A stretch of DNA of 64,000 nucleotides, from contig JAQISU010000249.1 in the NCBI GenBank assembly GCA_029339505.1, positions 186,001 through 250,000 of the forward strand, written 5' to 3'. Below the pieces are notes generated by a model that saw only the letters and a list, made by a program, of their open reading frames with translations, had not been told where the DNA came from and made no database searches. Below are positions 39,201 through 53,400 of the stretch, one piece after another. The position numbers and the translations under genes are program-made. The first letter of the stretch is position 1. Each line of letters begins with the position of its first letter. Origin of the DNA: Unio delphinus (Eukaryota; Mollusca; Bivalvia; Unionida; Unionidae).

Positions 39201-42200
39201 CATCCATACCTGAATTTGTTTACTTACATCCATGCCTGAATTTGTTTACTTACATCATCTGACCCAGACTTCATCCGATTCATTTCAGCATACTTTTCTT
39301 TTTCTTCCTCTTTTCTTCTTCTTTCCTCCTCATCTCTTCTCCTGCGTGCTTCCTCTTCACGCCTTCTTCTATCTTCTTCTTCTCTCTTCTGTCGTTCCCA
39401 ATCTAGATGATCATGTTCCTCTCGGTCCCTCCTCTGTTGTTCTTCCTCTTCCCTCCTCCGACGTTCTTCGGCTTCTCGTCTCTGTCTTTCCTCCTCCTCC
39501 TCATTCCTTGAGTTCTTATGTCTCTGATGGATCAACTGAGGCTCTGGTTCAAGTTTCCTCCTAACAAATTGTAAGATAGGTAAATAGTTGTAGTGTTTGA
39601 AAGGTAAATGTTCTTGAATTTTTTTCAACAGATAAATATATCTAAATTTTATTAAAAAAATATAACAGCTTTATCTATTTAGACTGTTCGTCCATTAAGT
39701 ACGACCTAGTTTCAATGCACTGAGTGCTGTAAATATTATGTAAATATTAATTATGTAAATATTAATTATGTAAATATTAATTATGTAAATATTAATTATG
39801 TAAATATTAATTATGTAAAAACTAATTATGAAATTGAGATTACAAATTGCCATAAAGATAATTTTCGACCTTGACCTTGTGATGGAAGTGAAGCTGATCT
39901 ACAGTTCTGAAAATTTAGGAATCTGTCTCTCCTTGAACTACTGTCAACTGAAAATGTATTTTGCTAATTATAACATTCCAGTTGCTTGTCTCTGTAACCC
40001 ATTATAATAAGTTTTGCAACAGCAATTGCAGATATTTAAACTTACTCAGATGTTCAGAGAAGGATACCTTTTAAAAAAGCATCAAAGTGGCTGTTGTAAG
40101 TTAATGATTCTAAGAGATGTCTGCTCAAGGACATTCACTTAAGTAGTAATAAAAACCGATCTGTCATGTTTTACATTAAGTTCCCCCCCCCAAAAAAAAC
40201 AATCTGCCATATTTAGCCATAATTGGTCATACAAACAAACCATCTGTCATGTTTTACTGTAATTGATCACACAAAAGTCATCTCATGTTTTACTGTAAGT
40301 GGTCACAAAAGATGTCATCTGTCATGTTTTACTGTAAGTGGTCATACAAGAAGTTATCTGTCATGTTTTAATGTAAGTGGTCATAAAAGATGTCATCTGT
40401 CATGTTTTACTGTAAGTGGTCATAAAAGATGTCATCTGTCAGGTTTTACTGTAAGTGGTCATACAAGAAGTTATGTCAGGTTTTACTGTAATTGGTATTG
40501 AACAACTGTCATGTAATGTAACTGGTCATACAAAAAAGTCATGTCGGGTTTTATTTTAACTGGTCTCACAAACAAATCAAAGCAGAACAACTTGATAACT
40601 GCCTGTGTTCATTGCTTAACAAACATGCCCCAGCCATCAAGTGCAGAGTATCAATTCAAAAGTGTTCTCCATGGTATAGCAGTATCAGGGACCAGCTTCA
40701 CGTTGCTAAAAGAAACTGCCATAAAGCGGATAGGCTTTGGCTTTCCACCAGACTCACAATTCATAAACAAATTTATGAAGCCACTAAGAAGAACATCACA
40801 AACATAGTCCATTTAGCCAAATTATCCCACTACAGTACTAAGATCATGGAGAGTTCCAGCTGCAAAGAGCTCTTTGAGATAACTAACAAACTAATATCAA
40901 GGAAAAAATGTACACCACTTCCAACTACCTTCTCTCCAGTAGACCTTCCAGACCTGTTTACAAATTTCTTCAGTGACAAGGTACAAAATATTAGAGATAA
41001 GCTTGACAACACAATTTCAATTGACTTGTTGTCACCATACAGTTGCAATACCGAATTTCAGTGACAACCGTTAGCAGCATTTGAACCTGTCTCTATGGAT
41101 TTAGTATGGACAATTGTGATGAAGAGTGCACAAGTCATGTGAACTTAATCCAATTCAGACATCACTGCTGTCTGAGTGCTTAGACCCAATATTGCCTTCA
41201 CTAACTGATTTTATTAACAACTCTCTCTCATCCAGGGAATTCATATCATTTTTCAAAACTGCCATTGTAAAACCTCTGCTGAAGAAACCAACACTCGATC
41301 ATAATGATAAAAAAGAGCTACAGCCCAGTTTCTAATCACCCGTTCATATAAAACAAATCTTAGAAAAAGCTGTTCTAACCCAACTTTTATCTCATCTGAA
41401 TTCATATAGTCTTTTCAGTAATGCACAGTCTGCATATAGTCCTTGCCACAGTAATGAAACTACTCTTCTGAAAGTAGTTAATGACATTCTCTCTGCTTTG
41501 GATAGCAGAAAGATTAAAATCCTCACCCACCTCCAGATGTCTGCAGCATTTGACACAATACACCATGATATATTACTTCACTGTCTCCAGCATGTATTTG
41601 GCATTTACAATACAGCCTTACTGTGGTTCAAGTCCTACTTAGTCAACAGAACACAAATTGTATCTGCAAATGGAATACCCTCCAGCCCAGTTGATCTATG
41701 TTGTGGTATTCCCAGGGGTCTGTTGTTGGACCTGTTCTTTTCATTCTATACACTCAGCCGCTCTCAAGTGTTATCATCCAGTGTCTCACCAACTGTATGC
41801 TAATGACACCCAAATATACAAATATAGCCACCCAACTGAAGTTGATGCTACCATTCAAGATGTAGAGAGGTGCATTTCTGATGTGAAATCATGGATGACA
41901 TGTAACAAGCTGCAGATGAATGATGATAAAACAGGCCATTCTGATCACAACACAAATACTTTCTCATTCACATCCTTTTACCACAAACAATAAATGTTTA
42001 CAACACTAACATTAAATTCACACAGTCAGTATGAAACTCAGGTGTTACTCTGGACAGTACTCTCATACTGAACCATCATATGAACATATGCAAGGCTGCA
42101 TATCTTGAACTGAGATGCATCAGTTCCATTTACAAATATCTTTCTGTAGATGCCACTAAAACACTTGTGTGTTCATTAGTACATTCAAGACTGGATTATT

Positions 42201-45200
42201 GTAACTCAGTTCTGTTTGTCTCAATATCTACTCTAGAAACTTCAAAAAGTTCAAAACACAGCTGCTTGGATCATCTTTAGAGTACCACGATCAGAGCATA
42301 CCTCCATGCTGCTCTGTACCCTACACTGGCTATCCATTCAATCCAGAATCAACACAAAATTTGTTCTTTGTGCTACGTTTCACTGATGGACTCCAGTCCA
42401 ACATAGCTATCTGGCCTCACCCATGTGTACACATCAGCTTATGCTTCTCTTTTGACAATCGTATACTCATTATTCTCACTATGAAAACAAAGTCATATGG
42501 ACAATGTTCTTTTGCATACAAGGGCCCAGCAATGCGGAACAAATTGCCCATTGAAATTTGACACAAAGACACAGTGATCCCTTTCAAAAGTGCTCTTAAA
42601 ACTCACCGTCTTTTGACTGCAAAAACAAACTTAAAGAAATAATAATGTTTCCTACCTTAAATATTTTTATCAGTTTAAAAACAAAACGTTTTTTAATTGA
42701 ATTGTGTTTTTTATGTGTGGTAGTCATATCATTATAGATGTTTTAAAGTACCTAGAACTTCTAAAGATTAGGCGCTATACAAAGTCCTCAATATTATTAT
42801 TATATGTCATGTTTTGCTGTAAGTGGTCATAAAAAAAACAGTCATCTGTCATATTTAATGTTATTGGTCATACTAATAAGTAATCTGCCATGTTTTACTG
42901 TAATTGGTCATACTAATATGTAATCTGCCATGTTTTACTGTAATTGGTCATACTAATAAGTAATCTGCCATGTTTTACTGTAATTGGTGATACTAATAAG
43001 TAATCTGCCATGTTTTACTGTAATTGGTGATACTAATAAGTAATCTGCCATGTTTTACTGTAATTGGTGATACTAATATGTAATCTGCCATGCTTTATTG
43101 TAATTGGTCATACTAATAAGTAACCTGCCATGCTTTACTGTAATTGGTCATACTAATAAGTAATCTGCCATGTTTTACTGTAATTGGTCATACTAATAAG
43201 TAACCTGCCATGTTTTACTGTAATTGGTCATAAAAACCAGTCATCTTCCATGTTTTTAAACCAAGCCACCTGACTAAACTAAAACATAGCTACTTTATCT
43301 TGTCAGAGAAAAGGATTTCTAAGGAAAAATTTAATACCTGGTCAAATGTAGACCTACCTATTTGTGATGGATTTCATCTCATCCTAAGCGAGTGACAAAG
43401 AGATACCTGTCTGCAACCCCTACCCCTTCAATTGTCACTGTAATTATGCTGGTGTAGTTTTCATGTGTCGATCATTATTTATTAGAGGCCCACACGTTGA
43501 ATTAAATTAAAAAGAGCCCTTTGGTAATCCCATCTGTCTAATCTATCTGTCACCAATTAAGTATCTACAAGGTAACTTGAAAAGAATTATGGGATTTTAA
43601 CCAGATCTAGTCTTCACTCTCCAGACCTTTATGTCATTATTTTGAAATGTTCTGGCCCCTGAATTCCTACCTTCCTAACTCTAATTTATTAACCTTAACT
43701 TTACCAAGGAATTTCAACCAAATATAGCATGCAGTTGTCATGACATCTTGAATGAGTTTGATTTCGAGCATTCTTTGAAGTCATTTAGAGTTATGCCCCT
43801 GAATATGCATCACCCAGACTGCTTTCTGCAGTACATCTTTAGCTTGGATTTTAGGATATCTGCACAATCAGGTGAGCACCTTTATATTGAAGAGACCATG
43901 AATTGAATTGATTTTTAGGATTGACGCTATCATTTAGAGTTATTGCCCCAGATTTCCCATCTTCCTGACTTTTTGTCTCTGGGGCATAACTTTAATTAAG
44001 GATTTGTGGATTACAACTAAATTTAGCATGCACCTTAATACTGATAAGACCTTGAATTCATTTAATTTCTAGCATTTAACAACATAATTTGCAGGAGTTA
44101 TGGCCCTTGACTCTTTGTCCCTGTGGCTGTGATTTTTGCAGTATTCCTTCAAGTAGGATAGTTGGACTTCAAGCAAATATGGCATGCAGCATTCATACTA
44201 ATGAGACCCTGAAGGAGATTTACTTCCATATTATTGTTTGGTCTCTAGTTCCATGTACTTCTAACTATGGTTTCCACAGCATATTATTATTTTAATATAA
44301 AATGTTGGGATTTAACCAAATTTATCATGCACCTTTATATTAATGAGCTCCTGGATGAGTTACATTTTTCTGGCATTAAACAACATCATTTAGAGAAGGC
44401 AAGTAAACTGTACTAAATCGGACCATCTGCAATTCGCCCATTGTTAGTAACTGTCATTTTGTTTCATTTGGAAATGACATTTGATTGAATACATTTCAAT
44501 GGAACATATTTCTTATCATTTATGTCATCATAATACAATTGATGAAACAGAATGTATTCCTGGAACTGTTTTAAGATTATGGCTATCTTTGCAATAAATG
44601 TTTCTGAATCATTGTTCTCCACCTCAACAAAAAATTAATTTTAAAAAGTGTTTCATCAACTGATTTATGCTGTGCTTGAGATTTTAATAAATAACATAAA
44701 TTTTTTATCTTTTTAATATATCTGATTCATGTTGGCTGTATGAAGCTCTTTTGGTGATTAACTTAAATTAAAATAAACTAGTTGTGCACTTAAGCTGGTA
44801 TCAAAATTATAATTTCCCCAAATTCAACATTTTCTCCTTCAACAATCATTAAGATTATATGGAAGCAGATTAAATTCTATCTACTAATTTTATATTAAAA
44901 AAGTCATGCATGTAGATTAAAATACAACACAAATTTTGTTAGGGAACATGCAACAGTTTCAAAGATAGTTTAAGAACTCAATTAATTAAAATGAATATAG
45001 TATAGTCAATATAGTTTAAAAAAAATTAAAACTACATTATTATTGTCATTACGACATATGAAAATTAAAATTACAAACTTATTAACTTAACCTTCATTTA
45101 TATTAATGTGCAAAGTCTATACATGATCTGACTTTCTGTGTGTGATTCAGTTTACTGAAATTAATGAATGTTTAAGTTTTATCAACTGAATAAAAACTGT

Positions 45201-48200
45201 TGTCCCAAAACTAAATTTAAATTGTCATACCATCAATTATAAAATGCTGTTAAAATGATGAGTGATATGGAATATATTTTGAAAAAGGTACATGTATCAC
45301 AAAGAGTATTTCACTCAAGTAGGAGATACATGTACTGTATATACTGGTTTACAAGTCAAACTGCAAACAACAAAGATCCTGCTCTGTCATAGCGTAATCT
45401 GCTTGCAGATCAGGGTCTATGATGTTTGTTGTACTGATTACTCCTAACAAATTGCACAGACCCAGATCTGCCAGTACATATAGCAATGGCATACCTGAAT
45501 CTCTGCAGTTTTGCAGTTGGACTTGTAAGCAGGTATAATTGGCATTACTGGTAACCATGAACTGCACAGGAATGAATAACATCAATTAAACATTTAGTGA
45601 GCATTAAGTGTATATATTAAATATGTGCAATTCAGTACATTTATATCAATATGTGCAAATGTGTTATCTTATATTTTGCTAATTTTGTTACATTTTTTTT
45701 TCTTTCTTTCTTACAAGGGTGGTAATGAATTTCATAAATTTTCCTGAAACTGGTAAATAGCTGTACAAAGGTCAGTTGAAATAAGACAACTCCTACACAT
45801 GGGTTCCAATGACAGCATGCAGCTGGGCATAGAGATGCAACTTTATCATCATCTCTCATTCCCAAAGTTATAATCAAAATGAAATACCTTAATTACACCA
45901 GGTACCATTTATACTCACTTATAAGTCCAAGCAAACTGCCAACAACAAAAATCCTGATCTGCTTTAGTATAATGCACCTGCAGATCAGGATCTATGTTGT
46001 TTGTTCCACCAATTACTCTTAACAATGTGTGCAAACCTAGATCTACTGATGCATTATGCACTGGCAGATCTGGGTCTATGCATTTGCAGTTGACTCAACC
46101 TATAAGTGAGTATATACGGCAACATGAAAATGATCACATAAAATATGATTACCAAAGCAGTAAAATGGCATGACACTTTTATCAAATAAACAAGCTACAA
46201 TCCAATTATAACCTAATTTTAAAAAAGACCATGTCTACTGTGTTCATACATTTGTACTACAAAAATCTATTCAAAAGATCTATTTGAGGAATTAGTGTAA
46301 TTGATGAGCTGTGTTAATAATATGACTCAAGCAGAATACACCTTTAATAATAAAGAGAAAGGTTTAGGAACAAAGAAGTAGATACTTTTCTTCCCTCTCT
46401 GGTTCAGGCTTTTCAACAAAATGTTCCTGAATAACTTCAGTCTCTGGACTTCTTTTCCTCCTATTGAAAATGGAGATACAGTATAAACCATACTGGCGGC
46501 CTTAAAGATAAGTAAAACTGAAAAGCATAATTACTGTTTGATAGTGAGAGAAAAAAAAGAGGCTAAGCAAATAGGGTGACAGATGGAGAATAAAAACTGG
46601 GAGTGCTTTGTTAGTATAAAAATAAGAGGCACAGGTGGGGCTGATATTGCTCACCTGGCTTAAGTAACTTAAACATTGACCATTTTACTAAGGTGTCCTT
46701 TTTAATATTGTAAGAAACAACTTAAGTAAACTATTTTTCAAACTTTACATCACATCAGTTTTATCTATTTAACTATAGTCTCCGATAAATATTCTTTCCA
46801 AAAGGTTTATTTTTGTAAGGTTGTGGGTTTCTTTGCTCATGATAATTAAATTTGCAAGCATTTTAGGAGAAAATCATACTAGAGGATACTTTTTAAAAAT
46901 TATAAATATTCATTCTAAATAATTAATATGAAATTACATAAAATAAAGCCCAGTAAATGTTACAACATAAAAATGAAAAGTATTTCATGCACTTAACAGG
47001 GCAGTACTATCGATCAGCCAGCTGTATTTCATAAACATATCAAACGTACTTCCAGATATTTAGCAATTTCAAATACAGTAAAGGTTAAATATAACTTTCT
47101 GCAAATAATATTTTAAAAATTAGACACCTAGGTTTGTACAAGAATTATGTTTTTACTGTTGCAAATTTAATTTTGAATAAGCAAGACCAACAAATATTCA
47201 TAAATGCAGTGAACAAATTCTGATCCTTGCTTACAACATTACACAATGTATGCTATCCTGCAATTGTACATTTTCTCTAAAAAAATATCATATTTATAAT
47301 TTTTCTTCAGCAAAAAATTACAAAATTATTCTTTCTAATCACTAAGATATAGTATTTTCCTAACTTTAATCAATTGTTCTATTGAAATTTATATTTTTAT
47401 GTCTTTTCATTTATTTTGCCAGAGGAAGAACTCTGTAACTGCAAAGCTGTGATATTTAGCAACATTAGCATGGGCACATTCTTTCACTTTGCATATATAT
47501 TTAGAGAGAAAACAACATTATTTTAGCTGTCAAATACAATTATTCACACCACATACTAAAACTCTATGGATTTCTTGATTTAAGCCTAATCACCATGGTT
47601 ACTCAAAATCTGATTAAAAATACAGTCTTTAAAGTGGTTACAAGCTAAGTGAATCAGATGCATGACTTATACAAACACATCTCTATATTTCAAATTACAT
47701 CAAAATCACATTTGGAAGAAAAAAAAAACATGCATTCTAGAATGCTAGCAAAAGATGATAGATGGATGACAGACACATGGTTATACCATAAGCTTACAGG
47801 GTCTTAATAACATGTAAGCTTAATATGAGTTACCAAACATGCAACATTAATTAAGACTGCTGAGGCAAGTAACAGTTAAAGCATATGAAGTCCAATTTTC
47901 ACTACATGCAAGCTTCAACAAATTTGATTTTCATTGAAAAAATTCTCAAAATCTGATCTGTTCTCTATCCTACATTATTAGTTTTAATTATTTATTGATT
48001 TCCTGCAGTAGATGGAGAAATAAAAACTGAAATAATAGTTTTCCTTACGTTTACTAAAACAGTCTTAAATTAAAATGAATGACAGTTCTTCTGGTGAAAA
48101 AGAGACTAAAAGGTTAATACTTTTCTTCTATCTCTGGTTCTGGCTTTGTTATGTAATGTTCCTGAATAACTTCAGACCCTGGAGTTCGTTTCTCCCTTAA

Positions 48201-50417
48201 AAATGGAGATAATTATGAATATTAAAAGCCTTGCCAATTATTCCTACAGAATATTGCATTTTCCTATTAGCAACACAAAATGCAAGACACTCAGGAATAC
48301 ATCATCACAGCAGTAACTTTTAAGGAAGTATTTTCAAGTAAAAAAACTGCTGCATGTTGAAGTTAATGAACACAAATGTTAGTTAAAGAATAAAGTAAAT
48401 GCATTCATCTAACCCGAATAAAGATTTATGAAAGAGATTATCATGAAAATTCTTTGTAAACGTCAACTTGTTCATCAAAGTCTATTGACAAGGCACTAGT
48501 TGTGTTTGGATATTAAAATGCTATAAAACATTTATTGATATCATTCACAAATTTATTTTTAAAAAATGAGGCACAAATGATTCTATATGGGGCACTAATG
48601 GATATATCTAATTTGTCTTAAATCATTAGCAATCTATTTTATTCATATCTAAAATTAATGTCATATTAATAATTTTTAATTTAAAAACAGTACCCAAACT
48701 CGTCATAAAACATGTACAGTTAAGGTATTTTTTTCCTCATAAAACATCTACTATTATTTGCACATGATTTGGAGACTACTCTAAAAAAAAAATGGAGAAA
48801 AGTATTTGCTTGATTTGGAGACTACTCTAAGATAAATAAATGGAGAAAAGTATTGCCTTGATTCATCGGGTTCAGGTTCTGGTTTTTCAATGAGTTTTTC
48901 TTGTAGTATGTCTGACTTCAAGCTAGATCTTCTCCTTCAAATGGAAAAGTTGTACAAGACTGTTATTTCAAACTGTTCCATCATATTAAGTATGGCATGT
49001 CCAAACTGTACTAAGGTGTAGTACAAACTGTACTGAGGTGTAGTGCAGGTGTTGCAGACACATCTAAGTCAACTTTGCAACCATTTCCAGTTGTGCTGCA
49101 GTGCAGTATTTTGGTAGTTTATGCACACATACCAAATTGTTAGTGTTTCAACTTTTCACCATTATGATGTGCAGTGGACAATATTGGAATAAGAGTTCAT
49201 CTACTAATTTGAGTTGATAGTATTTTAAAGACATTATTAACAATTCTGCAGAAGATACTAAGATCTTAACCCACCGTGGAGAGTATGGCATTCATGCCCT
49301 ACAATGTTATACAAAAAAAGGGAGGTAACCCATTATCAAGAGTCTGTGATACTAATGTACTTTGCTTTCATTTCAGCATTGGAATATATATATAAGTTGC
49401 ACAATAATGTGACCATAGCATGGTGAGATGGTATTCCCTCAAGTAAATTTGGTGTTATTTCTGCTATGCATGAATATTAAAACATTGTGCCAAAGTAAAT
49501 TGTGCTTGATAATGCCAACAAAGTAGTTCATTAAGGCATTTCAGTTGTTGTGCCAAATGGAGTATATGCTCAGATGAAGTATTAATGTAAACCTTCTCCA
49601 TGGAAAGTATCTGTGCTAGCTACACTGTGAATTTCTCTTTGCAAAATTTCTTCGTGCAAGTTCTGGTATGAATTGATGGTTTTTGTTTTGTGCAATGGGA
49701 ATCTTACTGTGGATCAAACCTGAATGAAGTCACCTGTCTTGAGATATACTATGAAAGACTATATCTTGTAAGGATATAATAATGCCAGAGTTTTTATTTT
49801 CTCTCCCTGACTCTTGTAAGGATATAATAATGCCAGAGTTTTTATTTTCTCTCCCTGACTCTTGTAAGGATATAAAAATGCCAGAGCTTTTATTTTCTCT
49901 CCCTGACACTACATGTGATCAATCTGCATGCTGTACACTATTTGCTTCACTGTATTTTTTAAATATGCCCACATCTGGTATTAAATCAATTCATTTATTA
50001 AATATGCCCATGTCTTGTATTAAATCAATGCTTTTATCACATCTGTCCATATCTTGTATTAAATCAATTTATTTATTACATCTGCCCATATCTTGTATTA
50101 AATGAATGCATTTATTACATCTGCCTATATCTTGTATTAAATCAATGCATTTTTTACATCTGCCCATAACTAGTATTAAATCAATTCATTTATCACATCT
50201 GCCCATATCCTGGTATTAAATCAATGTATTTTTCACATTTGCTCATATCTGGTATTAAATCAATGCATTTATTACATCTGCCCATATCTGGTATTAAATC
50301 AATTTATTTATTACATGTCCATATCTGGTATTAAATCAATGCATTTATTACATCTGCCCATATCTAGTATTAAATCAATGCTACATTTTTTTGGTTTATG
50401 ATCAATATTATTAATAT

Positions 50418-50464
<47 letters not shown>

Positions 50465-53400
50465 ACTGTCTCTTCTATTGTTTTAAATTAGACTTTGCTA
50501 CAGAATTTATTAAACAATTTGCCCAAGTTTTAAAAAAACTTGGACTATTTTTATTTCTTTGTTCATTATTCTGAAAGGGGAATGGTTACAAATAAATCAG
50601 CTGTGAAATATTATTCAATACACTTTAAAGGCAATGTGCTGCAAAGCATTAGATAAGATATTATCGCCCAATTAATGTAAATGATATATTTAGCTACTTC
50701 AGTGAAATAATTTGCTAATTTATTTTAGATAATGTTGCAGTTTTTTAGTTAATGATCCAATTCCTATTTTCTGAAATTCAGCAGTTTTATGTATTGTATT
50801 ATTCATGATAAGAACCTGACCTGAACTGCCTGACAGGTTGTAAGAAGTGGTCAAGGCTTTTGAATATCTAATACTCTTTTCAATCCAATGTGAATTGTGT
50901 CCATGAATGAAAAGTTGGGAGTATGATCAACTTGGCATACCATAATTTGTGACAGTATATTGTTCCTATTATGGTACCTAATCAATGCATCTGTCAGATT
51001 AAGAGTTCATAAAAAATGTGTTTGACATTCTGTTTGCTAGTTACTGTTGCTTTGGAACTAACTGAAATTTTTAAAATCAATATGTTGTCAGGAGAGCATT
51101 CCTGGGGGGAGGGGGACAAGTTATGAGTTAACTACAAATAATTACAAATAAGAAAATAGTCAATGTCTATCGAAATTTCTCTGATACTTTTTGTGTAAAT
51201 TAAACAGGAAAACCAAATCATTTTCAAACATAGTATTACATAAGAGAGGCATTAAATATGTTGATGTCGGTTGCAAGGGCATACCTTGGGTACCATAATG
51301 CCAGTCTGGGATATTACTTGAAAAAAAACCTCCTTCAAGTTTAAATCCTAGTAATCACTTATACTGCTCCTAATATTCTTCTAGAGAAATATCAATACAG
51401 TAGAGTCATTCCAAAATGAGCACCAGAGTCATTCCAAATGATGGTTTGTTATCACTCAGAATCTAATAGCACCAAACATTTTCATGATAAATCTTGTATC
51501 AGAAGCAGGATATAATATGTTGTTTCCAATATAAAAAATGTTGTGGCTTATAAATTCATCCAAATTTTCTGTCTTAAATCTGTATTTTTTTTAAAATAAG
51601 AAAATTTTGCTTCTCTTTAAAAACACTATAAGTTGATCAGCTTGCATGTCAAGCATCTACCAGAGCTTAATAATGAAGTATAGGTCAGAGCAATATATTT
51701 ATGGGAAAAAGGTATTTGTACCCACCAAGAAATACAAAGATATCAATTTCCACAATTTTGTGGCCAATGGTTTGCAAAATAAATGACCACAACTATAAAC
51801 ATAAACAAAGTCACTACATCACGAAATCTTGATCCAAGTAACCTACTTTTTGTTTTTTGGATTTGAACAAGACGTATCCATAACCAAAGCAGCAAGCATT
51901 TCCAAGCAATACAACACAAGAAAATGACATTAACAAAACCTTAATAATCTCATTAACAAAACCTTAATAATCTAGGTGATGCAAGTGTGAAATATAGGTC
52001 ATACAGATCCCTTTTTAGTAAAATTGCACAAGCTTCCACATGCAAATTAATCTTACGCCTAATTTGAAGGGAATCAAAACAATTTTCATCTGATGTCCCC
52101 AACAACAAAGATTAAAAAAAAGATAAAGCAACACTTAGCTATATTCCAAATCTGATGAGGAGGAATAAACTGATATAAGGAAAGTAAGTATCTTTTAACA
52201 CTCAGATTAATATAGGTTGTTGAGAGATGTACAGACAGATAAACAGACAAACTTCCACCAACGTAGATTTGACAAGTTCAACCTATAGTTTGCTTTTATC
52301 ATAAAAATGTCATGCTTATTATAAAAAGTATTATATACAGGAGCAAAGCCAAGCAAATTAGAACTGTAAATTATACAAAGATGTACAATCAAGTTGTATA
52401 TTAGGACTGTAAGTTATACATAGTTGTGATAATCAACTTGTATATTAGGACTGTAAATTATACATAGATGTGACAATCAAGTTGTATATTAGGACTGTAA
52501 ATTGGTTTATCTACAATTTTACAAACAATAAATACTCGACTAATGAGAAGAAAAAAAATCTAACTCCTGGTCACATGGTATTTTTTTTTCTATCTTGAAA
52601 AACAGGCTCTTGTTGTAAAACACCAATCAGTTCCTACTTCAAATTTAATGATTCCTCCTCACATAAGATCAACACAAATTTTAAAAAACTGAGTTAGCAT
52701 GCAATAAACCCACCCTAATTAGACAGGTACAGTTTAGAATCTGCACTGTACAAGAAACATTAGACAGGTACAGTTTAGAAACTGCACTGTACAAGAAACA
52801 TTAGACAGGTACAGTTTAGAATCTGCACTGTACAAGAAACATTAGACAGGTACAGTTTAGAATCTGCACTGTACAAGAAACATTAGACAGGTACAGTTTA
52901 GAATCTGCACTGTACAAGAAACATTAGACAGGTACAGTTTAGAATCTGCACTGTACAAAAAACATTAGACAGGTACAGTTTAGAATCTGCACTGTACAAG
53001 AAACATTCATATGCAGGCCATGACTGAACTTTAAACAAAGATAAGGCTAAAGTAATCAAGCATACTGTCTGTAGCGAAAATTATCCTGGCCATTCTTCAA
53101 ATGTCTTCTTAGGGATGAATCTTGATAATTCAAAACTATTGTAACCCAAAAATGGCATGACTTAACAGCAGAATTCCTTGTTGTAATTAGCATTAGAATA
53201 TTAATTTTTTTTAGTGAGTTTTATTAAATTGGCTATACAATGTTAACATTTTGTGACACATCTTAATTACATAATAAAAGATTCAAATAAAATTAAATCT
53301 TATTCAGATAAAGAAATCAAAATGAATTTACAATTTTGAAATTTTGTAATGACTCTTTATATTTTAAAATGTACCTTGCAATGTTCTTTCAAAATGATTA

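Noticed and set aside
39232..39564. Plus-strand 110-codon frame
   Set aside because: Antisense shadow of the Arg/Glu-rich exon E, giving a spurious Leu/Phe/Ser/Pro-rich peptide.
39568..39628. Extra coding upstream of exon E (KKIQEHLPFKHYNYL), resembling VIQEH of the mini-exons
   Set aside because: The acceptor at 39561 gives exact phase agreement with exon D, and this stretch lacks its own splice sites. The likeness may be a relic of another duplicated exon, but it cannot be supported.
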